A DNA stretch of 64,000 nucleotides from Bacillus sp. BA3 (GTDB lineage Bacteria > Bacillota > Bacilli > Bacillales > DSM-1321). The notes under the pieces were generated by a model. The model ran no database searches. It saw nothing but the letters and a program-made list of their open reading frames with translations, and was not told the DNA's origin. The stretch lies in NCBI GenBank assembly GCA_002835675.1, contig PIZR01000007.1:204287-268286 (forward strand), read 5' to 3'. This document shows, in pieces, positions 20,585 through 29,943 of this stretch. Each line of letters begins with the position of its first letter. Position 1 is the stretch's first letter. A program made the translations under genes and the position numbers.

Positions 20585-21427
20585 TTAAGCTTGTTTCTTT
20601 TTTTTTGGTGCCGCTTTCTTTCGGGTCGTCTTTTTCTTTTCCGGTTCATCATGTTTCGTACGGTCAATGGATGCCTGTAATGCCTCCATTAAATCGGTTA
20701 CATTGTTGGAAACTGGTTCTTTTGTTTTGGCTGTAATCGTCGTCTGTCCCGTTTTCTTTGATTCAATCAATTCAAGTAACGCGGTTCGATAGTCATCGGT
20801 GTATTTTGTCGGATCGAAAGTGGTCGTTAATTGATCTATTAATAATACGGCAGTATCGATTTCTTTTTTTGCAATGGTATCATTGGCGGGGATATTCGGA
20901 ACATCCGCTGTGGAACGGACTTCATCCGGATAATGAATCGTTTCCATCACCAAGGTATTATCAACGACTCGGATTACCGCCATTTGTTCTTTAGAGCGAA
21001 TGATGATTTTTGCTAATCCTACCTTATTCGATTCCTTGAGGGCCTGCCTCAAAAGGGAATAAGCTTTTATCCCTCCATCATTAGGGGACATGTAGTAACT
21101 CCGATTGAAATAAATGGGATCTATTTCTTCAATTTTAACGAAATCCACAATTTCCACGGCTTTTTCTTCGTTTTGTTTTTTCAGTTGCTCAAGTTCATTG
21201 TCTTCCAATACAACAAATTTTCCCTTTGTATACTCAAAAGCGCGGACTATATCATCCTTACCCACTTCTTTCTGGCATACCGGACAAACTTTTTCGTATT
21301 TAATCGGTGAATGACATTCCTTATGCAACGTCCTTAAAGAAATATCCTTATCCTCCGTTGCAGCATGAAGTTTGATCGGAATGTTCACCAAACCGAATGA
21401 TATGCTCCCCTTCCACATCGTATGCAT
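20585..21427 (-). CDS. ku: Non-homologous end joining protein Ku
   Basis: This 280-residue bacterial Ku forms a ring on broken DNA ends and recruits LigD. It starts MHTMWKGSISFGLVNIPIKL, a classic Ku N-terminus, has a CPVCQKEV zinc-knuckle-like pair (CHSPIKYEKVCPVC) and ends in a lysine-rich DNA-binding tail (EKKKTTRKKAAPKKKKQA). The frame is open to 21523, but GAGGTG precedes the ATG at 21427 with a 6-nt spacing. It is divergent from ligD across 150 bp, as in B. subtilis ykoV/ykoU, where the pair serves spore DNA repair. Confidence 0.96.
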   Translation of the reverse strand: MHTMWKGSISFGLVNIPIKLHAATEDKDISLRTLHKECHSPIKYEKVCPVCQKEVGKDDIVRAFEYTKGKFVVLEDNELEQLKKQNEEKAVEIVDFVKIEEIDPIYFNRSYYMSPNDGGIKAYSLLRQALKESNKVGLAKIIIRSKEQMAVIRVVDNTLVMETIHYPDEVRSTADVPNIPANDTIAKKEIDTAVLLIDQLTTTFDPTKYTDDYRTALLELIESKKTGQTTITAKTKEPVSNNVTDLMEALQASIDRTKHDEPEKKKTTRKKAAPKKKKQA

Positions 21428-21577
21428 ATTCGTCACCTCATAACTTATTTTTAAAGAGAAGAACAATTTTATTATTCCCCTTTGTTCAAAAAAAACCGAA
21501 AAAACAATTGCCAACTCTAACACTTCGTTTTTTTGGCAAAATAATGTTAATCAATTATTTGCGGAGGTGATACAAAA

Positions 21578-23431
21578 ATGAAACCGATGCTGCCAACATA
21601 TTACCCCGAAGCCCCCAGCTCCAAGGATTGGCGTTATGAAGTCAAATATGACGGCTTTAGGGCTATTTTAACGATAGACTCCGATACCATAAGCATTTCA
21701 AGTCGGAACGAGAAGGAATTATCACCACAATTCCCAGAAATCATTGCTTACATCAAAGAACTGGACCTGGAAGAATATCTCCCGCTTCAGTTGGATGGAG
21801 AATTGGTCTGGCTTACCAATGAAGCGAAAGCGGACTTTTTTCAAATACAGTGGCGAGGACGCCTTGGTAAACAATCCCTAATATCCGAAAAATCCCGCTT
21901 TTCCCCATGCCGGTTTATAGCGTTTGACCTGCTTCGCATCAACGGAAAAGACTTAGCAGCTAAACCTATGGAAGAACGTAGGGAATTGATGTTGAATATG
22001 GGGGCAAAACTTGGCTTTCCTATTCCGCCTGATCCCAACGATAAGGCTTTGATACAATTAATAGAAAGTTTTGACGTTTTGGAAAGTGCCTTAAATAAGG
22101 TCACCCTATTAGATGGCGAAGGGGTTGTCGCCAAGGAAATTAGGGGTACTTGGCAAGAAGGAAAACGTACTACATCTTGGATTAAGGTGAAAAACTGGAA
22201 AACCGTTTCTTGTTTCATTACAGCATTGCACAAAGAAAATGGTTATGTTTCCCTCGCAGTTTTCAAGGAAGGTGCCGTAACGAAAATCGGAAGTGTTAAA
22301 AATGGACTGAGTGCTCATGATAAAAGTATATTGCATCAACTGATAAAGCAAAATGCATCAAACGAAGACGCACAATTTTTTTATATCCATCCATCCATTT
22401 GCATAGAAGTTCAATTCTTACACGTATACGAGGAAAATGAATTGCGTGAACCCCAGTTTTCGCAATGGCTTTTACAAACGACTCCCGATGAATGTACCTG
22501 GGAGAAATTTGTGCTAGGTCAATACACATTTCCAGATACGGTACAAATAACTTCCAGGGATAAACCGCTTTGGATAACTGAAGGTAAACAGGTGGTAAAA
22601 GTTGAATACCTTCATTATTTACGAGAGGTTTCAGCTTTCTTCTTACCCTACTTGAAGGATAAACTGCTTACGACGATCCGCTATCCTCATGGCACTTTGG
22701 ATAAAGAGAGATTTTTCCAGAAAAACAAACCTGATTATGCGCCGGCTTTTATTAAAACGTTCATGGATGAGGATATCGAATACATGCTGTGTAACGATAT
22801 TGAAACGCTTCTTTGGTTTGGTAATCAGCTTGCATTGGAATTCCATGCCCCATTTCAGAAAGCGGGTAAAACAAGACCTGACGAAATCGTCTTGGACTTG
22901 GATCCCCCATCAATCGAATTTTTCTCCTTTGCAATAAAGGCCGCACAGGAAATTAAAAAAGTGATGGAATCATTAAGGATTAAAGCTTTTGTAAAAACTT
23001 CAGGTAATAAAGGACTGCAAATTCACATCCCACTGCCTGAAGACACATTTACTTATCAGGAGACACGCATATTCACCGACTTTCTCGGTGACTACTTAAC
23101 AAGTTCCAATCCAAATGATTTTACAACCGAAAGAATGAAAATAAATCGGCACAATCGACTTTACTTGGACTTTGTGCAGCATAGTGAAGGAAAAACCATC
23201 ATCCAGCCTTATTCCCCACGGGGAAATTCTTTCGCAGGTGTGGCTACTCCTTTGTTTTGGGAAGAAGTGGACGAAAATCTCCAGTTAAAGGACTATACGA
23301 TTGAAACCATCCCAAACAGAATAAAAAGGGATGGATGTGCTTTTGTGGATTACAGACTTGTCGATAATGGACCAGCCTTTTTGGAAGTTTTGTCGTTCCT
23401 AAAACAAAAAAAAAACCAACAACTGAAATAA
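21578..23431 (+). CDS. ligD: ATP-dependent DNA ligase LigD with polymerase domain
   Basis: This 617-residue NHEJ enzyme has the ligase domain first (residues about 1-310, nucleotidyl Lys23 in EVKYDGFRA, DGEGVVAKE and SWIKVKNWK motifs). The primase-like polymerase domain follows (about 330-610, metal acidic residues Asp440 and Asp442 in VLDLDPPS, KTSGNKGLQIHIP). No phosphoesterase domain is present, as usual for Bacillus LigD. An excellent ribosome site (GGAGGTGAT) precedes the ATG. It pairs functionally with the divergent ku. Confidence 0.96.
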   Translation: MKPMLPTYYPEAPSSKDWRYEVKYDGFRAILTIDSDTISISSRNEKELSPQFPEIIAYIKELDLEEYLPLQLDGELVWLTNEAKADFFQIQWRGRLGKQSLISEKSRFSPCRFIAFDLLRINGKDLAAKPMEERRELMLNMGAKLGFPIPPDPNDKALIQLIESFDVLESALNKVTLLDGEGVVAKEIRGTWQEGKRTTSWIKVKNWKTVSCFITALHKENGYVSLAVFKEGAVTKIGSVKNGLSAHDKSILHQLIKQNASNEDAQFFYIHPSICIEVQFLHVYEENELREPQFSQWLLQTTPDECTWEKFVLGQYTFPDTVQITSRDKPLWITEGKQVVKVEYLHYLREVSAFFLPYLKDKLLTTIRYPHGTLDKERFFQKNKPDYAPAFIKTFMDEDIEYMLCNDIETLLWFGNQLALEFHAPFQKAGKTRPDEIVLDLDPPSIEFFSFAIKAAQEIKKVMESLRIKAFVKTSGNKGLQIHIPLPEDTFTYQETRIFTDFLGDYLTSSNPNDFTTERMKINRHNRLYLDFVQHSEGKTIIQPYSPRGNSFAGVATPLFWEEVDENLQLKDYTIETIPNRIKRDGCAFVDYRLVDNGPAFLEVLSFLKQKKNQQLK

Positions 23432-23650
23432 ACCCAAAGAGTCAGAAGTCGCTTTATTTATTAGGCAACCTTGAGGGAATGTAAAATGTAGCGTTGGAAC
23501 GTAGGGCACTCGCTTTTCTTCGGGTTTGTCAACCTAATGGGATTCGAAATGGTCTTATCCCGAAACCCTTTCTCAATTTAATATAGAGAATACAAGACTG
23601 GCTTTCACTACATGATTTTTTACTGTTTTATATGAGATGAAAACTCACTG
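23432..23650. other. Gap after ligD with repeat stub
   Basis: No gene is seen. Bases 23488-23525 (CGTTGGAACGTAGGGCACTCGC) resemble the outer end of the repeat at 34619-34755, so a broken copy of that repeat seems to lie here. No clear ligD terminator was found. Confidence 0.4.
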
Positions 23651-23836
23651 GATTGAAGAAATTTGCGACACTCCTGCCGAATAACTGGCTAGCCGAGACC
23701 CCACAGGCGCTTGAGCCTAGTAGGCTTGGCAGACACTCGGCGGAAAGGGAACCGATTTCTGAAATCAACTGCAACTTTTTCAAATAAGAAAACTGCAGGC
23801 AAACTCGCTTTTCTCCGAGTTTGCCTGCAGTTTGAA
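23651..23836 (+). repeat. Structured interspersed repeat, copy 1
   Basis: The copy starts GGATTGAAGAAATTTGCGAC and contains CACTCCTGCCGAATAACTGG, GCTAGCCGAGACCCCACAGG, a TAGGCTTGGCAGACACTCGG block and GGCGGAAAGGGA. It ends with a strong hairpin, AACTGCAGGCAAACTCG pairing with CGAGTTTGCCTGCAGTT (23791-23832). Close copies are at 28216-28393 and, inverted, at 44938-45119. The end hairpin also serves as a terminator for the minus-strand dapF-like gene. Confidence 0.85.
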
Positions 23837-23843
23837 GATTTCT

Positions 23844-24830
23844 TTATAATTTTGTTTTCAAATAACTTTGCACTTCATCCTGAAGCTTGGCATATAAGCT
23901 TGTTTCCAATTCAAAATCCTCTTTTTCAAGCATTTCAAATTTTTCAGGCTGATCTAAATCTATTTCAATCGATACCTTGAATTCATAAGTTGCGTTCCCG
24001 ATTAAATCAATTGAATACTTTTGGCTTTCTTCATCATGATGAACGACACATTTCACTTTTCCGCCGTTATTGTAGACAGATATTTCACTTTCCAACGCGT
24101 TTAAACCAACAGAGCATGTTACAAGGCTTGAAGCCGACATCGCCGTTCCACATGCATTCGTGAAGCCTACTCCCCGTTCGAATGTCCGCACATAAATGCT
24201 CCCTGGTTCCAGCTCTTTCACAAAGCTGACATTGACACCATCAGGGAAAAGTTCATTTGGTTGATTGACCTTTGTTGAAAGTTCTTCCTGCAAATCACTT
24301 TGTAAAACATCACTATCGACGAGTGTGATCAAATGTGGATTAGGAACCGCCAATGCCGAAAATAGCAGTGTATCATGAAGTTCCGGCAATGGTTCGTTTT
24401 GCAGCTGTTCTTTAGCCAATACAAGAGGTAGATCCTTCACATTGAAACTTACTGGTGAAATTTCCACCTTGAAAGTCGGAATGCCCTCATAAATATCTTC
24501 CGTTTTTTCCACGAGTAGATCTGCCTTCATGGTTTCCACGATCATTTTATCTAGCCCTAGAACGTCGTTCGCGTAACGTGCAACACAGCGAAGTCCGTTG
24601 CCGCACATCGAGGCTTCAGACCCATCCGCATTAAAGACACGCATCCGGCAATCGGCATGTTCACTTTTCATTACGAACAAAATACCATCCGCTCCAAGCT
24701 TCTCCCTATTGCATAGGGCCTTCGCGAAATTTTTCCGCTCTTCTTCAGTAAACGTCAGGGTTGTAGTCAATTCATCAATGATTAAGAAATCATTTCCTGA
24801 ACCATGGCTTTTTAAACCTTCAATAATCAT
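23844..24830 (-). CDS. dapF: Diaminopimelate epimerase-like protein with C-terminal extension
   Basis: This 328-residue DapF fold should interconvert LL- and meso-diaminopimelate for lysine and peptidoglycan synthesis. Both catalytic cysteines are present: Cys76 in SMCGNGLRCVARY and Cys227 in NACGTAMSAS. The second motif departs from the usual ACGTGACA, and the protein has about 45 residues beyond the normal 275-285 length, ending in an acidic/helical tail. Start at ATG 24830 (MIIEGLKSHGSGNDF) has GAGG upstream; the frame is open to 24869. It is monocistronic. It could be a paralogue with altered substrate preference. Confidence 0.85.
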   Translation of the reverse strand: MIIEGLKSHGSGNDFLIIDELTTTLTFTEEERKNFAKALCNREKLGADGILFVMKSEHADCRMRVFNADGSEASMCGNGLRCVARYANDVLGLDKMIVETMKADLLVEKTEDIYEGIPTFKVEISPVSFNVKDLPLVLAKEQLQNEPLPELHDTLLFSALAVPNPHLITLVDSDVLQSDLQEELSTKVNQPNELFPDGVNVSFVKELEPGSIYVRTFERGVGFTNACGTAMSASSLVTCSVGLNALESEISVYNNGGKVKCVVHHDEESQKYSIDLIGNATYEFKVSIEIDLDQPEKFEMLEKEDFELETSLYAKLQDEVQSYLKTKL

Positions 24831-24962
24831 CCTGTCACATCCTCTAATATGCTGCTTTTCATTTATCATTTTTTAATATTCTATATCATAGCATTTTCAA
24901 GATGGATGTGTCATCGCGTAAATCACATTAAATCCATTTTTTCCAACGAAAAAACAAATAAG

Positions 24963-25004
24963 AAGAGCGGTTGGAATAAGAATTAACTCATTCCAACCGC
25001 TCTT
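24963..25004 (-). terminator. Terminator of the purine-type permease
   Basis: AAGAGCGGTTGGAAT and ATTCCAACCGCTCTT form a perfect 15-bp stem with a T-rich flank, just after the permease stop. Confidence 0.88.
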
Positions 25005-25012
25005 TTGAATAA

Positions 25013-26314
25013 TTAACCGATCATACCGATGATGAAATAGACGATAAACATTCCGGCACTTACATACATCGGGGCTGACACTTCTTTTGCTTTTCCGGTT
25101 ACAAGCTTCAAGAAAGGGTACAGGATGAAACCGAATGCCATTCCATCGGCAATACTGTATGTGAAAGGAATGATCGTGATGATCATGATTGCAGGTATGC
25201 TCTCGGTTAAATCACTGAAATTCAGCTTTTTTATGTTTCCGAGCATCAAAATGCCAATGATAATCAAGATGGGGGCAATGGCGCTGTCAGGGATTACTTT
25301 AATCACTGGTATAAATAACAGTGATAGAATGAATAGCACGCCTGTCACCACTGAAGTAAAACCAGTCCTGCCTCCTGATGCGATTCCAGCTGCCGTTTCT
25401 ACTGTTGCAACGGTAGGACTCGAACCGAATAAGCCTGATAATAGAACGGACACACTTGTCGCCTGCAGCGACTTTTTATAGGCATCCTGGCGGTTGATAC
25501 TGTCTACATGCCCGTGTACAAGACCAATATTTTCAAAAACAAGAACCATCGTCATCGCAAATACACTTATCCAGAATTCAATCCGGTTTGCTTCCAGGAA
25601 CGATAATGAAAAGAAAAGATCGCCGTAGGAAGCTGTGTCTATGCCTGAAAAATGGATATCCGATAGTTGAACCGTCCCGAACCAATAGGCAATGAGGCTG
25701 CCTGCCAGGATGGTAATCATGAAATTACCGGGGACATTCTTGATGAACAGCGTGATTGCCAATAAAAAGGTCAACACCGTTGCACACACCGCTGGATCGC
25801 TTAAATCTCCGAGTGCGACGATTGATGATGAACCTCCTGTGATTATCCCGCCCTTTTCAAGACCGATTAGCATCAAGAATAAGCCAAGACCGACAGATAT
25901 GGCTTCTTTTATCGAACTTGGAATCGAATCACTGATTAACTTAGAGTATTTTGTAAAAGCGATGATTACAAAAATTACCCCGGAGATAAACACAGCGCCA
26001 AGAGCCGATTGCCAAGATAGACCCATTCCTTGAACCATGGTATAAGCAAATAGGGCATTTACGCCCATTCCTGGAACGAGAAGGATTGGGACATTCGCCC
26101 AAAGTCCAATCATGACACAGCTTAAAGCAGATAAAAGAATCGTGGCAATCACTGCACCATTAATCGGTATGCCCGCTTCCGATAAAATCAGGGAATTCAC
26201 GATGAGAATATAGACTATCGTAAAATAGCCGACCACTCCAGCAAGGATTTCACGTTTTCCATTCGTTCCATAGTCGGAAAAATGAAAAAACGTTTCCAAG
26301 TTTAATTTCTTCAT
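25013..26314 (-). CDS. NCS2-family (AzgA/PbuG-like) purine permease
   Basis: This 433-residue membrane protein has 12 or more hydrophobic spans. AzgA-branch hallmarks include GYFTIVYILIVNSLIL near the start, LLVPGMGVNALFAYT, ISVGLGLFLMLIGLEKGGII and LFGSSPTVATVETAAGIASGGRTG-type sequence (core SSPTVATVETAAG). Relatives PbuG and PbuO import hypoxanthine, guanine or adenine by proton symport. The exact base cannot be assigned. I see no purine riboswitch in the 157-bp gap upstream. It seems monocistronic, with its own terminator. Confidence 0.9.
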   Translation of the reverse strand: MKKLNLETFFHFSDYGTNGKREILAGVVGYFTIVYILIVNSLILSEAGIPINGAVIATILLSALSCVMIGLWANVPILLVPGMGVNALFAYTMVQGMGLSWQSALGAVFISGVIFVIIAFTKYSKLISDSIPSSIKEAISVGLGLFLMLIGLEKGGIITGGSSSIVALGDLSDPAVCATVLTFLLAITLFIKNVPGNFMITILAGSLIAYWFGTVQLSDIHFSGIDTASYGDLFFSLSFLEANRIEFWISVFAMTMVLVFENIGLVHGHVDSINRQDAYKKSLQATSVSVLLSGLFGSSPTVATVETAAGIASGGRTGFTSVVTGVLFILSLLFIPVIKVIPDSAIAPILIIIGILMLGNIKKLNFSDLTESIPAIMIITIIPFTYSIADGMAFGFILYPFLKLVTGKAKEVSAPMYVSAGMFIVYFIIGMIG

Positions 26315-26433
26315 GTTGTATCCTTATTAAATTTATCCCTCGCCCACCCGTTTGTATTAGTGACAAACTACACTTGGCGATTTTAACAAAAAAAAGGATA
26401 AAAATAAATAGCAATGATAAAAATTTGAAAAAA

Positions 26434-26458
26434 AACTGCCGGGAATGATCCCGACAGC
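26434..26458 (-). terminator. Terminator of the carbonic anhydrase gene
   Basis: On the minus strand CTGTCGGGA pairs with TCCCGGCAG, followed by TTTTTTTTC. It lies 14 bp after the stop. Confidence 0.88.
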
Positions 26459-26471
26459 CTCGATGAATATA

Positions 26472-27044
26472 TTATTTTTGTTCTTGCGAATATCCATCTA
26501 CTACCAATTCCAGCTTCCCTGTATCAGGCGAAATGATTAGACCATGCACAGGAATATTTTTAGGGATCAAAGGATGTCCTTTAATCACTTCGACGCTGTT
26601 CTTACAACTTTCATAAACATCATCAAATCCGCGAAGCCAATTGCGGATATCGATTCCTGCAGCTCCCAGTGTATCGATGGTGCTCTTTGGTATATCACGT
26701 TCGATCATCTTGTCCATTACAGAATCGGCATCGACTGATGCCATTCCGCAGTCATGGTGAGGTATGACCAATACTTCATCTGCCTTTAGCTCATAAATAG
26801 CAACAAGGATACTCCGCATCACACTTCCGAATGGGTGGGAGACGATTGCGCCGGCAGTCTTCAGGATTTTGACATCGCCATTTTTGACATTCAAGGATTT
26901 TGGCAATAGTTCAACGAGCCGAGTGTCCATACAGCTTATGATGACCATACGTTTCTCAGGAAACTTGTCCGTTCTATACTTAACATATTCACCTTTTTCT
27001 ACAAACTGTTCATTATAATCAAGAATCTCATTAAGTAAACTCAT
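26472..27044 (-). CDS. Beta-class carbonic anhydrase
   Basis: This 190-residue enzyme hydrates CO2 to bicarbonate. The zinc site is complete: Cys38 and Asp40-Arg42 in ISCMDTRLVELLP, then His96 and Cys99 in VIPHHDCGMAS. Its length and the short clade-D/plant-like form match Bacillus YtiB-type enzymes. A ribosome site (AAAAGGTGG) precedes the ATG. It forms a single-gene unit with its own terminator. Confidence 0.93.
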   Translation of the reverse strand: MSLLNEILDYNEQFVEKGEYVKYRTDKFPEKRMVIISCMDTRLVELLPKSLNVKNGDVKILKTAGAIVSHPFGSVMRSILVAIYELKADEVLVIPHHDCGMASVDADSVMDKMIERDIPKSTIDTLGAAGIDIRNWLRGFDDVYESCKNSVEVIKGHPLIPKNIPVHGLIISPDTGKLELVVDGYSQEQK

Positions 27045-27133
27045 AATTTACCACCTTTTCATTATGTATTTAATCTATGTACCTCCTATTATTATATCAA
27101 ATATTTAAAAGATTTGCTAAAGGGTAACCATAG

Positions 27134-27928
27134 TCAATTTGAACGATGATTCAGAGTGGCTGCACAGAACCCAAAGACGATGATTTTAGGAATTTCAGCA
27201 ACATTTGATGAAAAAGAAAGTATGGGTGTATTAGTCTTGAATCGTTTCCCCCACTCCAAAGGCATCCAGCCTTCTTGATATGAAACGATCTTTTCCCCGT
27301 CTTTTGTGACAATCTCGAATGAATTAACGCTCCCCGGCGTTTCAATGGGCATCCATTCCGTACCGTCTGCCTTATAGATCATTCCATTGATTTTCACGAA
27401 TGACCTATTTTCTTGATACGATCCTATAATGCCGCCCTGGTCATCCATGATCGTCATTTTATTGAAAAGCCCCCTTTTGATATGGTACTTAGCCAGCAAA
27501 CGCCCTTCATGGTCCACAAGTTCATAACGCTTGGTCATAAGCATCGACAAGAAATTGGGTATCATCCACATGAACCACTTCATATTCAAATCCCGTATTT
27601 CGCCCATTAGTGACCCATCAGGCGCAAATAGGAGCAGGCGCAATGTCGGTGCTGGCATAAAAGTCAATAAAACATGTTCATTTTTTAATAACCCGGTATT
27701 CGTCCCGACGAGTTCATCAGGCAATTCCTTCATTCTATTTTCATATATCCGATGACTGATAAATTGGGCAATACTAAAGAAAATAAAAGGAGACGTGATC
27801 AATAATATATTGCCCGGTATCATCGCAAAAATATGGCAAATGAAAAATACAAATGCCAAAAGAAGAGATATCCAAGATGCATGAAAATTTGAATTGCTCG
27901 TTTTCTGATAAAATTCACGTATATTCAT
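27134..27928 (-). CDS. Membrane-anchored hypothetical protein, possibly tubby/LURP-like
   Basis: This 264-residue protein has two adjacent transmembrane segments near the N-terminus (about 17-36 and 39-57), then a soluble beta-rich part. Repeated hairpins such as LLLFAPDGSLMGEI, YELVDHEGRLLAKYHIKRGLF and KMTIMDDQGGIIGSY resemble the antiparallel strands of tubby C-terminal-like (LURP-one/scramblase) domains. That likeness is my inference and weak. A GGGGTGAGGAG sequence lies before the ATG. There is no operon partner. Function unknown. Confidence 0.75.
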   Translation of the reverse strand: MNIREFYQKTSNSNFHASWISLLLAFVFFICHIFAMIPGNILLITSPFIFFSIAQFISHRIYENRMKELPDELVGTNTGLLKNEHVLLTFMPAPTLRLLLFAPDGSLMGEIRDLNMKWFMWMIPNFLSMLMTKRYELVDHEGRLLAKYHIKRGLFNKMTIMDDQGGIIGSYQENRSFVKINGMIYKADGTEWMPIETPGSVNSFEIVTKDGEKIVSYQEGWMPLEWGKRFKTNTPILSFSSNVAEIPKIIVFGFCAATLNHRSN

Positions 27929-28123
27929 ATCCCGCTCTGCTCCTCACCCCTTACAAGAAAGATTGCCGCCTTAAGGGCGGCCATTGATTAGCAGTACCAC
28001 AATCCGCCCGGCATCCACTTCCTAAAAGTGCATGGAAGTAGTTTTCATAATACTTTATTCGCTTTAATGTGATCTATTCCCTTTTTAATGAAGGGCATTT
28101 CCCAACACGGTTCAAATAAAAAA
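27929..28123. other. Gap with a GC-rich hairpin
   Basis: GCCGCC-TTAA-GGGCGGC near 27964-27981 forms a compact hairpin just upstream of the 27134-27928 gene. No gene is evident. Confidence 0.4.
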
Positions 28124-28145
28124 GGACTCCGAATTGAACGGAATC
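28124..28145 (-). repeat. Outer copy of duplicated DUF4870 terminator hairpin
   Basis: GGACTCCGAATTGAACGG plus AATCC nearly repeats the stretch at 28401-28422. On the minus strand this copy is followed by TTTTTTATTTG, a proper T-run. The two copies bracket a 255-bp insert. Confidence 0.65.
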
Positions 28146-28400
28146 CTATTGTAGACAAAATGGCTTCTACCCAATTTTAAAAACAAGACTAATGTCTTTT
28201 TAATGATTCCTTATTGGATTGAAGAAATTTGCGACACTCCTGCCGAATTACTGGCTAGCCGAGACACCGCAGCCGCTAGGCGAGGAGGCTTGGCAGGCAG
28301 TCGGCGGAAAGGGAGCGGATTTCTTCATTCCACTGGAACGTTTTTAAATAAAAAACTGCAGGCAAACTCGCTTTTCCTCGAGTTTACCTGCAGTCTGAAA
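28146..28400 (+). mobile_element. Small non-coding insert carrying the structured repeat
   Basis: The left end reads TATTGTAGACAAAATGG, sharing TTGTAGACAA with the IS1182-like terminal repeats at 34548 and 35063. The right end is the repeat's hairpin and GCAGTCTGAAA. It has no transposase and sits between two copies of a terminator hairpin, like the 44940-45230 insert. It may be a miniature element mobilised in trans. The plus-strand ORF across it is an artefact of the repeat. Confidence 0.5.
28216..28393 (+). repeat. Structured interspersed repeat, copy 2
   Basis: It starts GGATTGAAGAAATTTGCGAC like copy 1 and keeps the same blocks (ACTCCTGCCGAATTACTGG, GGCTAGCCGAGAC, GAGGAGGCTTGGCAGGCAG, GGCGGAAAGGGAGCGGATTT). 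It ends in the ACTGCAGGCAAACTCG hairpin at 28355-28393. Confidence 0.88.
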
Positions 28401-28422
28401 GCACTCCGAATGAACGGAATCC
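28401..28422 (-). terminator. DUF4870 gene terminator hairpin, gene-proximal copy
   Basis: The hairpin GGATTCCG...CGGAGTGC on the minus strand lies right after the stop codon but has lost its T-run to the insert; the distal copy at 28124-28145 has it. Confidence 0.55.
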
Positions 28423-28434
28423 TTTTACATCATT

Positions 28435-28755
28435 CTATAATATCCTGAAAATCAACGGGAACCTGTAATCCGTTCCTTCATAAGCCCTAACAGCAGCTAT
28501 GATGGTGAATACGACTAAAGCTATCCCGATAACCGGCAATAGCAAGAATCCAACCAATACTATAGTGAGTATCCCTGCGACTATTGAATATACGGTGTAG
28601 GAAATGAAAAAATTCAAGTATTCCCTTCCGTGATAATCCACAAATTGTGACGAGTCCTTCTTCAATAACCAAATCACCAAAGGACCGATAAATGCTGTAA
28701 AAAAGCTGATCACATAAATAAGGGCAGCAAACACTCTTTCATCTTTATTAGGCAT
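28435..28755 (-). CDS. DUF4870 small membrane protein
   Basis: This protein of about 106 residues has three hydrophobic segments (VFAALIYVISFFTAFIGPLVIWLL, then NFFISYTVYSIVAGILTIVLVGFLLLPVIGIALVVFTIIAAVRAYEG; quoted pieces LIYVISFFTAFIGPLVIWLL and VVFTIIAAVRAYEG). The DSSQFVDYHGREYLNF motif between them is typical of DUF4870. AAAGGAGG lies before the ATG at 28755; the open frame to 28797 has no better start. Role unknown, possibly membrane stress. Its terminator is duplicated by an insert. Confidence 0.85.
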   Translation of the reverse strand: MPNKDERVFAALIYVISFFTAFIGPLVIWLLKKDSSQFVDYHGREYLNFFISYTVYSIVAGILTIVLVGFLLLPVIGIALVVFTIIAAVRAYEGTDYRFPLIFRIL

Positions 28756-28959
28756 AGTGTCTTCTCCTCCTTTCTCATATGAATAATTACGAATCAAATG
28801 AAAAATAGTTTCATTTTCCTTTCATTTTATTCGAAAACAGGTAAAATTGGACTGCTTTTTCTTGATATAGCAAATAAAATCCGGACATGTTCATCATTCT
28901 TGTGCATACAGTTTAAATAATGGATTGTCCTATACCTTCTAGAATGGAGTGATGTTTTT

Positions 28960-29742
28960 TTGCTGAATGAATTTCAAGCCTTCATCCTTGGGATCATTCA
29001 AGGCTTGACTGAGTTTTTACCTATTTCAAGTACTGGACATTTATATTTAGGACGGCATATTTTCCATCTTGATGAGGCCGGAATTTTTCTGGATACCATG
29101 CTCCACATCGGAACATTGCTGGCGTTATTGGTCGTCTATAAGAATGACATAATTGCCATTTTGAAAAATCCTTTCTCCAAAATGACTCTGCTTCTCATTG
29201 CTGGGACGATTCCTGCAGTGATTGCCGGCATTTTACTCGGGGATTGGTTTGATGGCCTTTCAAAAACAGGTGTCACCATTGGCTGGGAATTTTTAGCGAC
29301 TGGACTGATTTTATGGGTAGCGGACGGAGTGAAAAAAGGGGCCAAATCCCTTAATGAAATTTCCATTAAAGATGCGCTGATTATCGGTACCTTCCAAGCT
29401 GCTGCCATCATGCCTGCTCTTTCGCGCTCCGGCCTAACGATTGCCGCCGGTCTCTTCTGCAGATTGGATAGGGCCACTGCAGCCTATTTTTCCTTTTTGC
29501 TTTCAATTCCTGCCATTACGGGGGGCATCGTATTTCAGATGAAACCGATTTTTACTGGAGATGTTGAACGGCTTCCACTCACTGCGCTTTTCGTCGGAAC
29601 CCTGGCCGCAGCAATCTTTGGTTATATTGCAGTAGTATGGATGATCGATTTCTTAAAAAAGCGTTCACTGAAAATATTCTCCATTTATGTATGGGCCCTC
29701 GGCGCAATCATTTTATTCATGCAATTCACAGGTGAATTTTAA
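28960..29742 (+). CDS. uppP: Undecaprenyl-diphosphatase (UppP/BacA family)
   Basis: This 260-residue polytopic enzyme removes a phosphate from undecaprenyl pyrophosphate, recycling the lipid carrier for wall synthesis and giving some bacitracin tolerance. Motif 1 is GLTEFLPISSTGHLYLG (residues about 15-31) and motif 2 is MPALSRSGLTIAAGL (about 152-166), both intact. The start is TTG 28960 behind GGAGTGATG. It is a single gene on the plus strand. Confidence 0.94.
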   Translation: MLNEFQAFILGIIQGLTEFLPISSTGHLYLGRHIFHLDEAGIFLDTMLHIGTLLALLVVYKNDIIAILKNPFSKMTLLLIAGTIPAVIAGILLGDWFDGLSKTGVTIGWEFLATGLILWVADGVKKGAKSLNEISIKDALIIGTFQAAAIMPALSRSGLTIAAGLFCRLDRATAAYFSFLLSIPAITGGIVFQMKPIFTGDVERLPLTALFVGTLAAAIFGYIAVVWMIDFLKKRSLKIFSIYVWALGAIILFMQFTGEF

Positions 29743-29943
29743 AGAAAAAGGCGGGCGAAAAACCAGTTTTTCAAGGAAAAATGCAGACGTTTGCCTACCG
29801 ATTTCGCCCTTCAGGAAAAAGTTGAAATTTGACGAAAAAAAAAGGCAAAAAACCTATTCCCAAACCGTTTTTTTTTTAGTATTATACCTTCGTAAGGTAC
29901 TTTAGATTTGCATATTTTCTGACAATAAAAATAGGGAAGGCAA
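29743..29943. other. Gap downstream of uppP
   Basis: GGGCGAAA (29753-29760) can pair with TTTCGCCC (29802-29809), a possible uppP-end hairpin. A/T runs follow to 29880. No ORF is evident before the leader at 29944. Confidence 0.4.

Noticed and set aside
28203..28448. 81-residue plus-strand ORF
   Set aside because: It runs through the interspersed repeat and its end hairpin; codons follow repeat blocks, not a protein.
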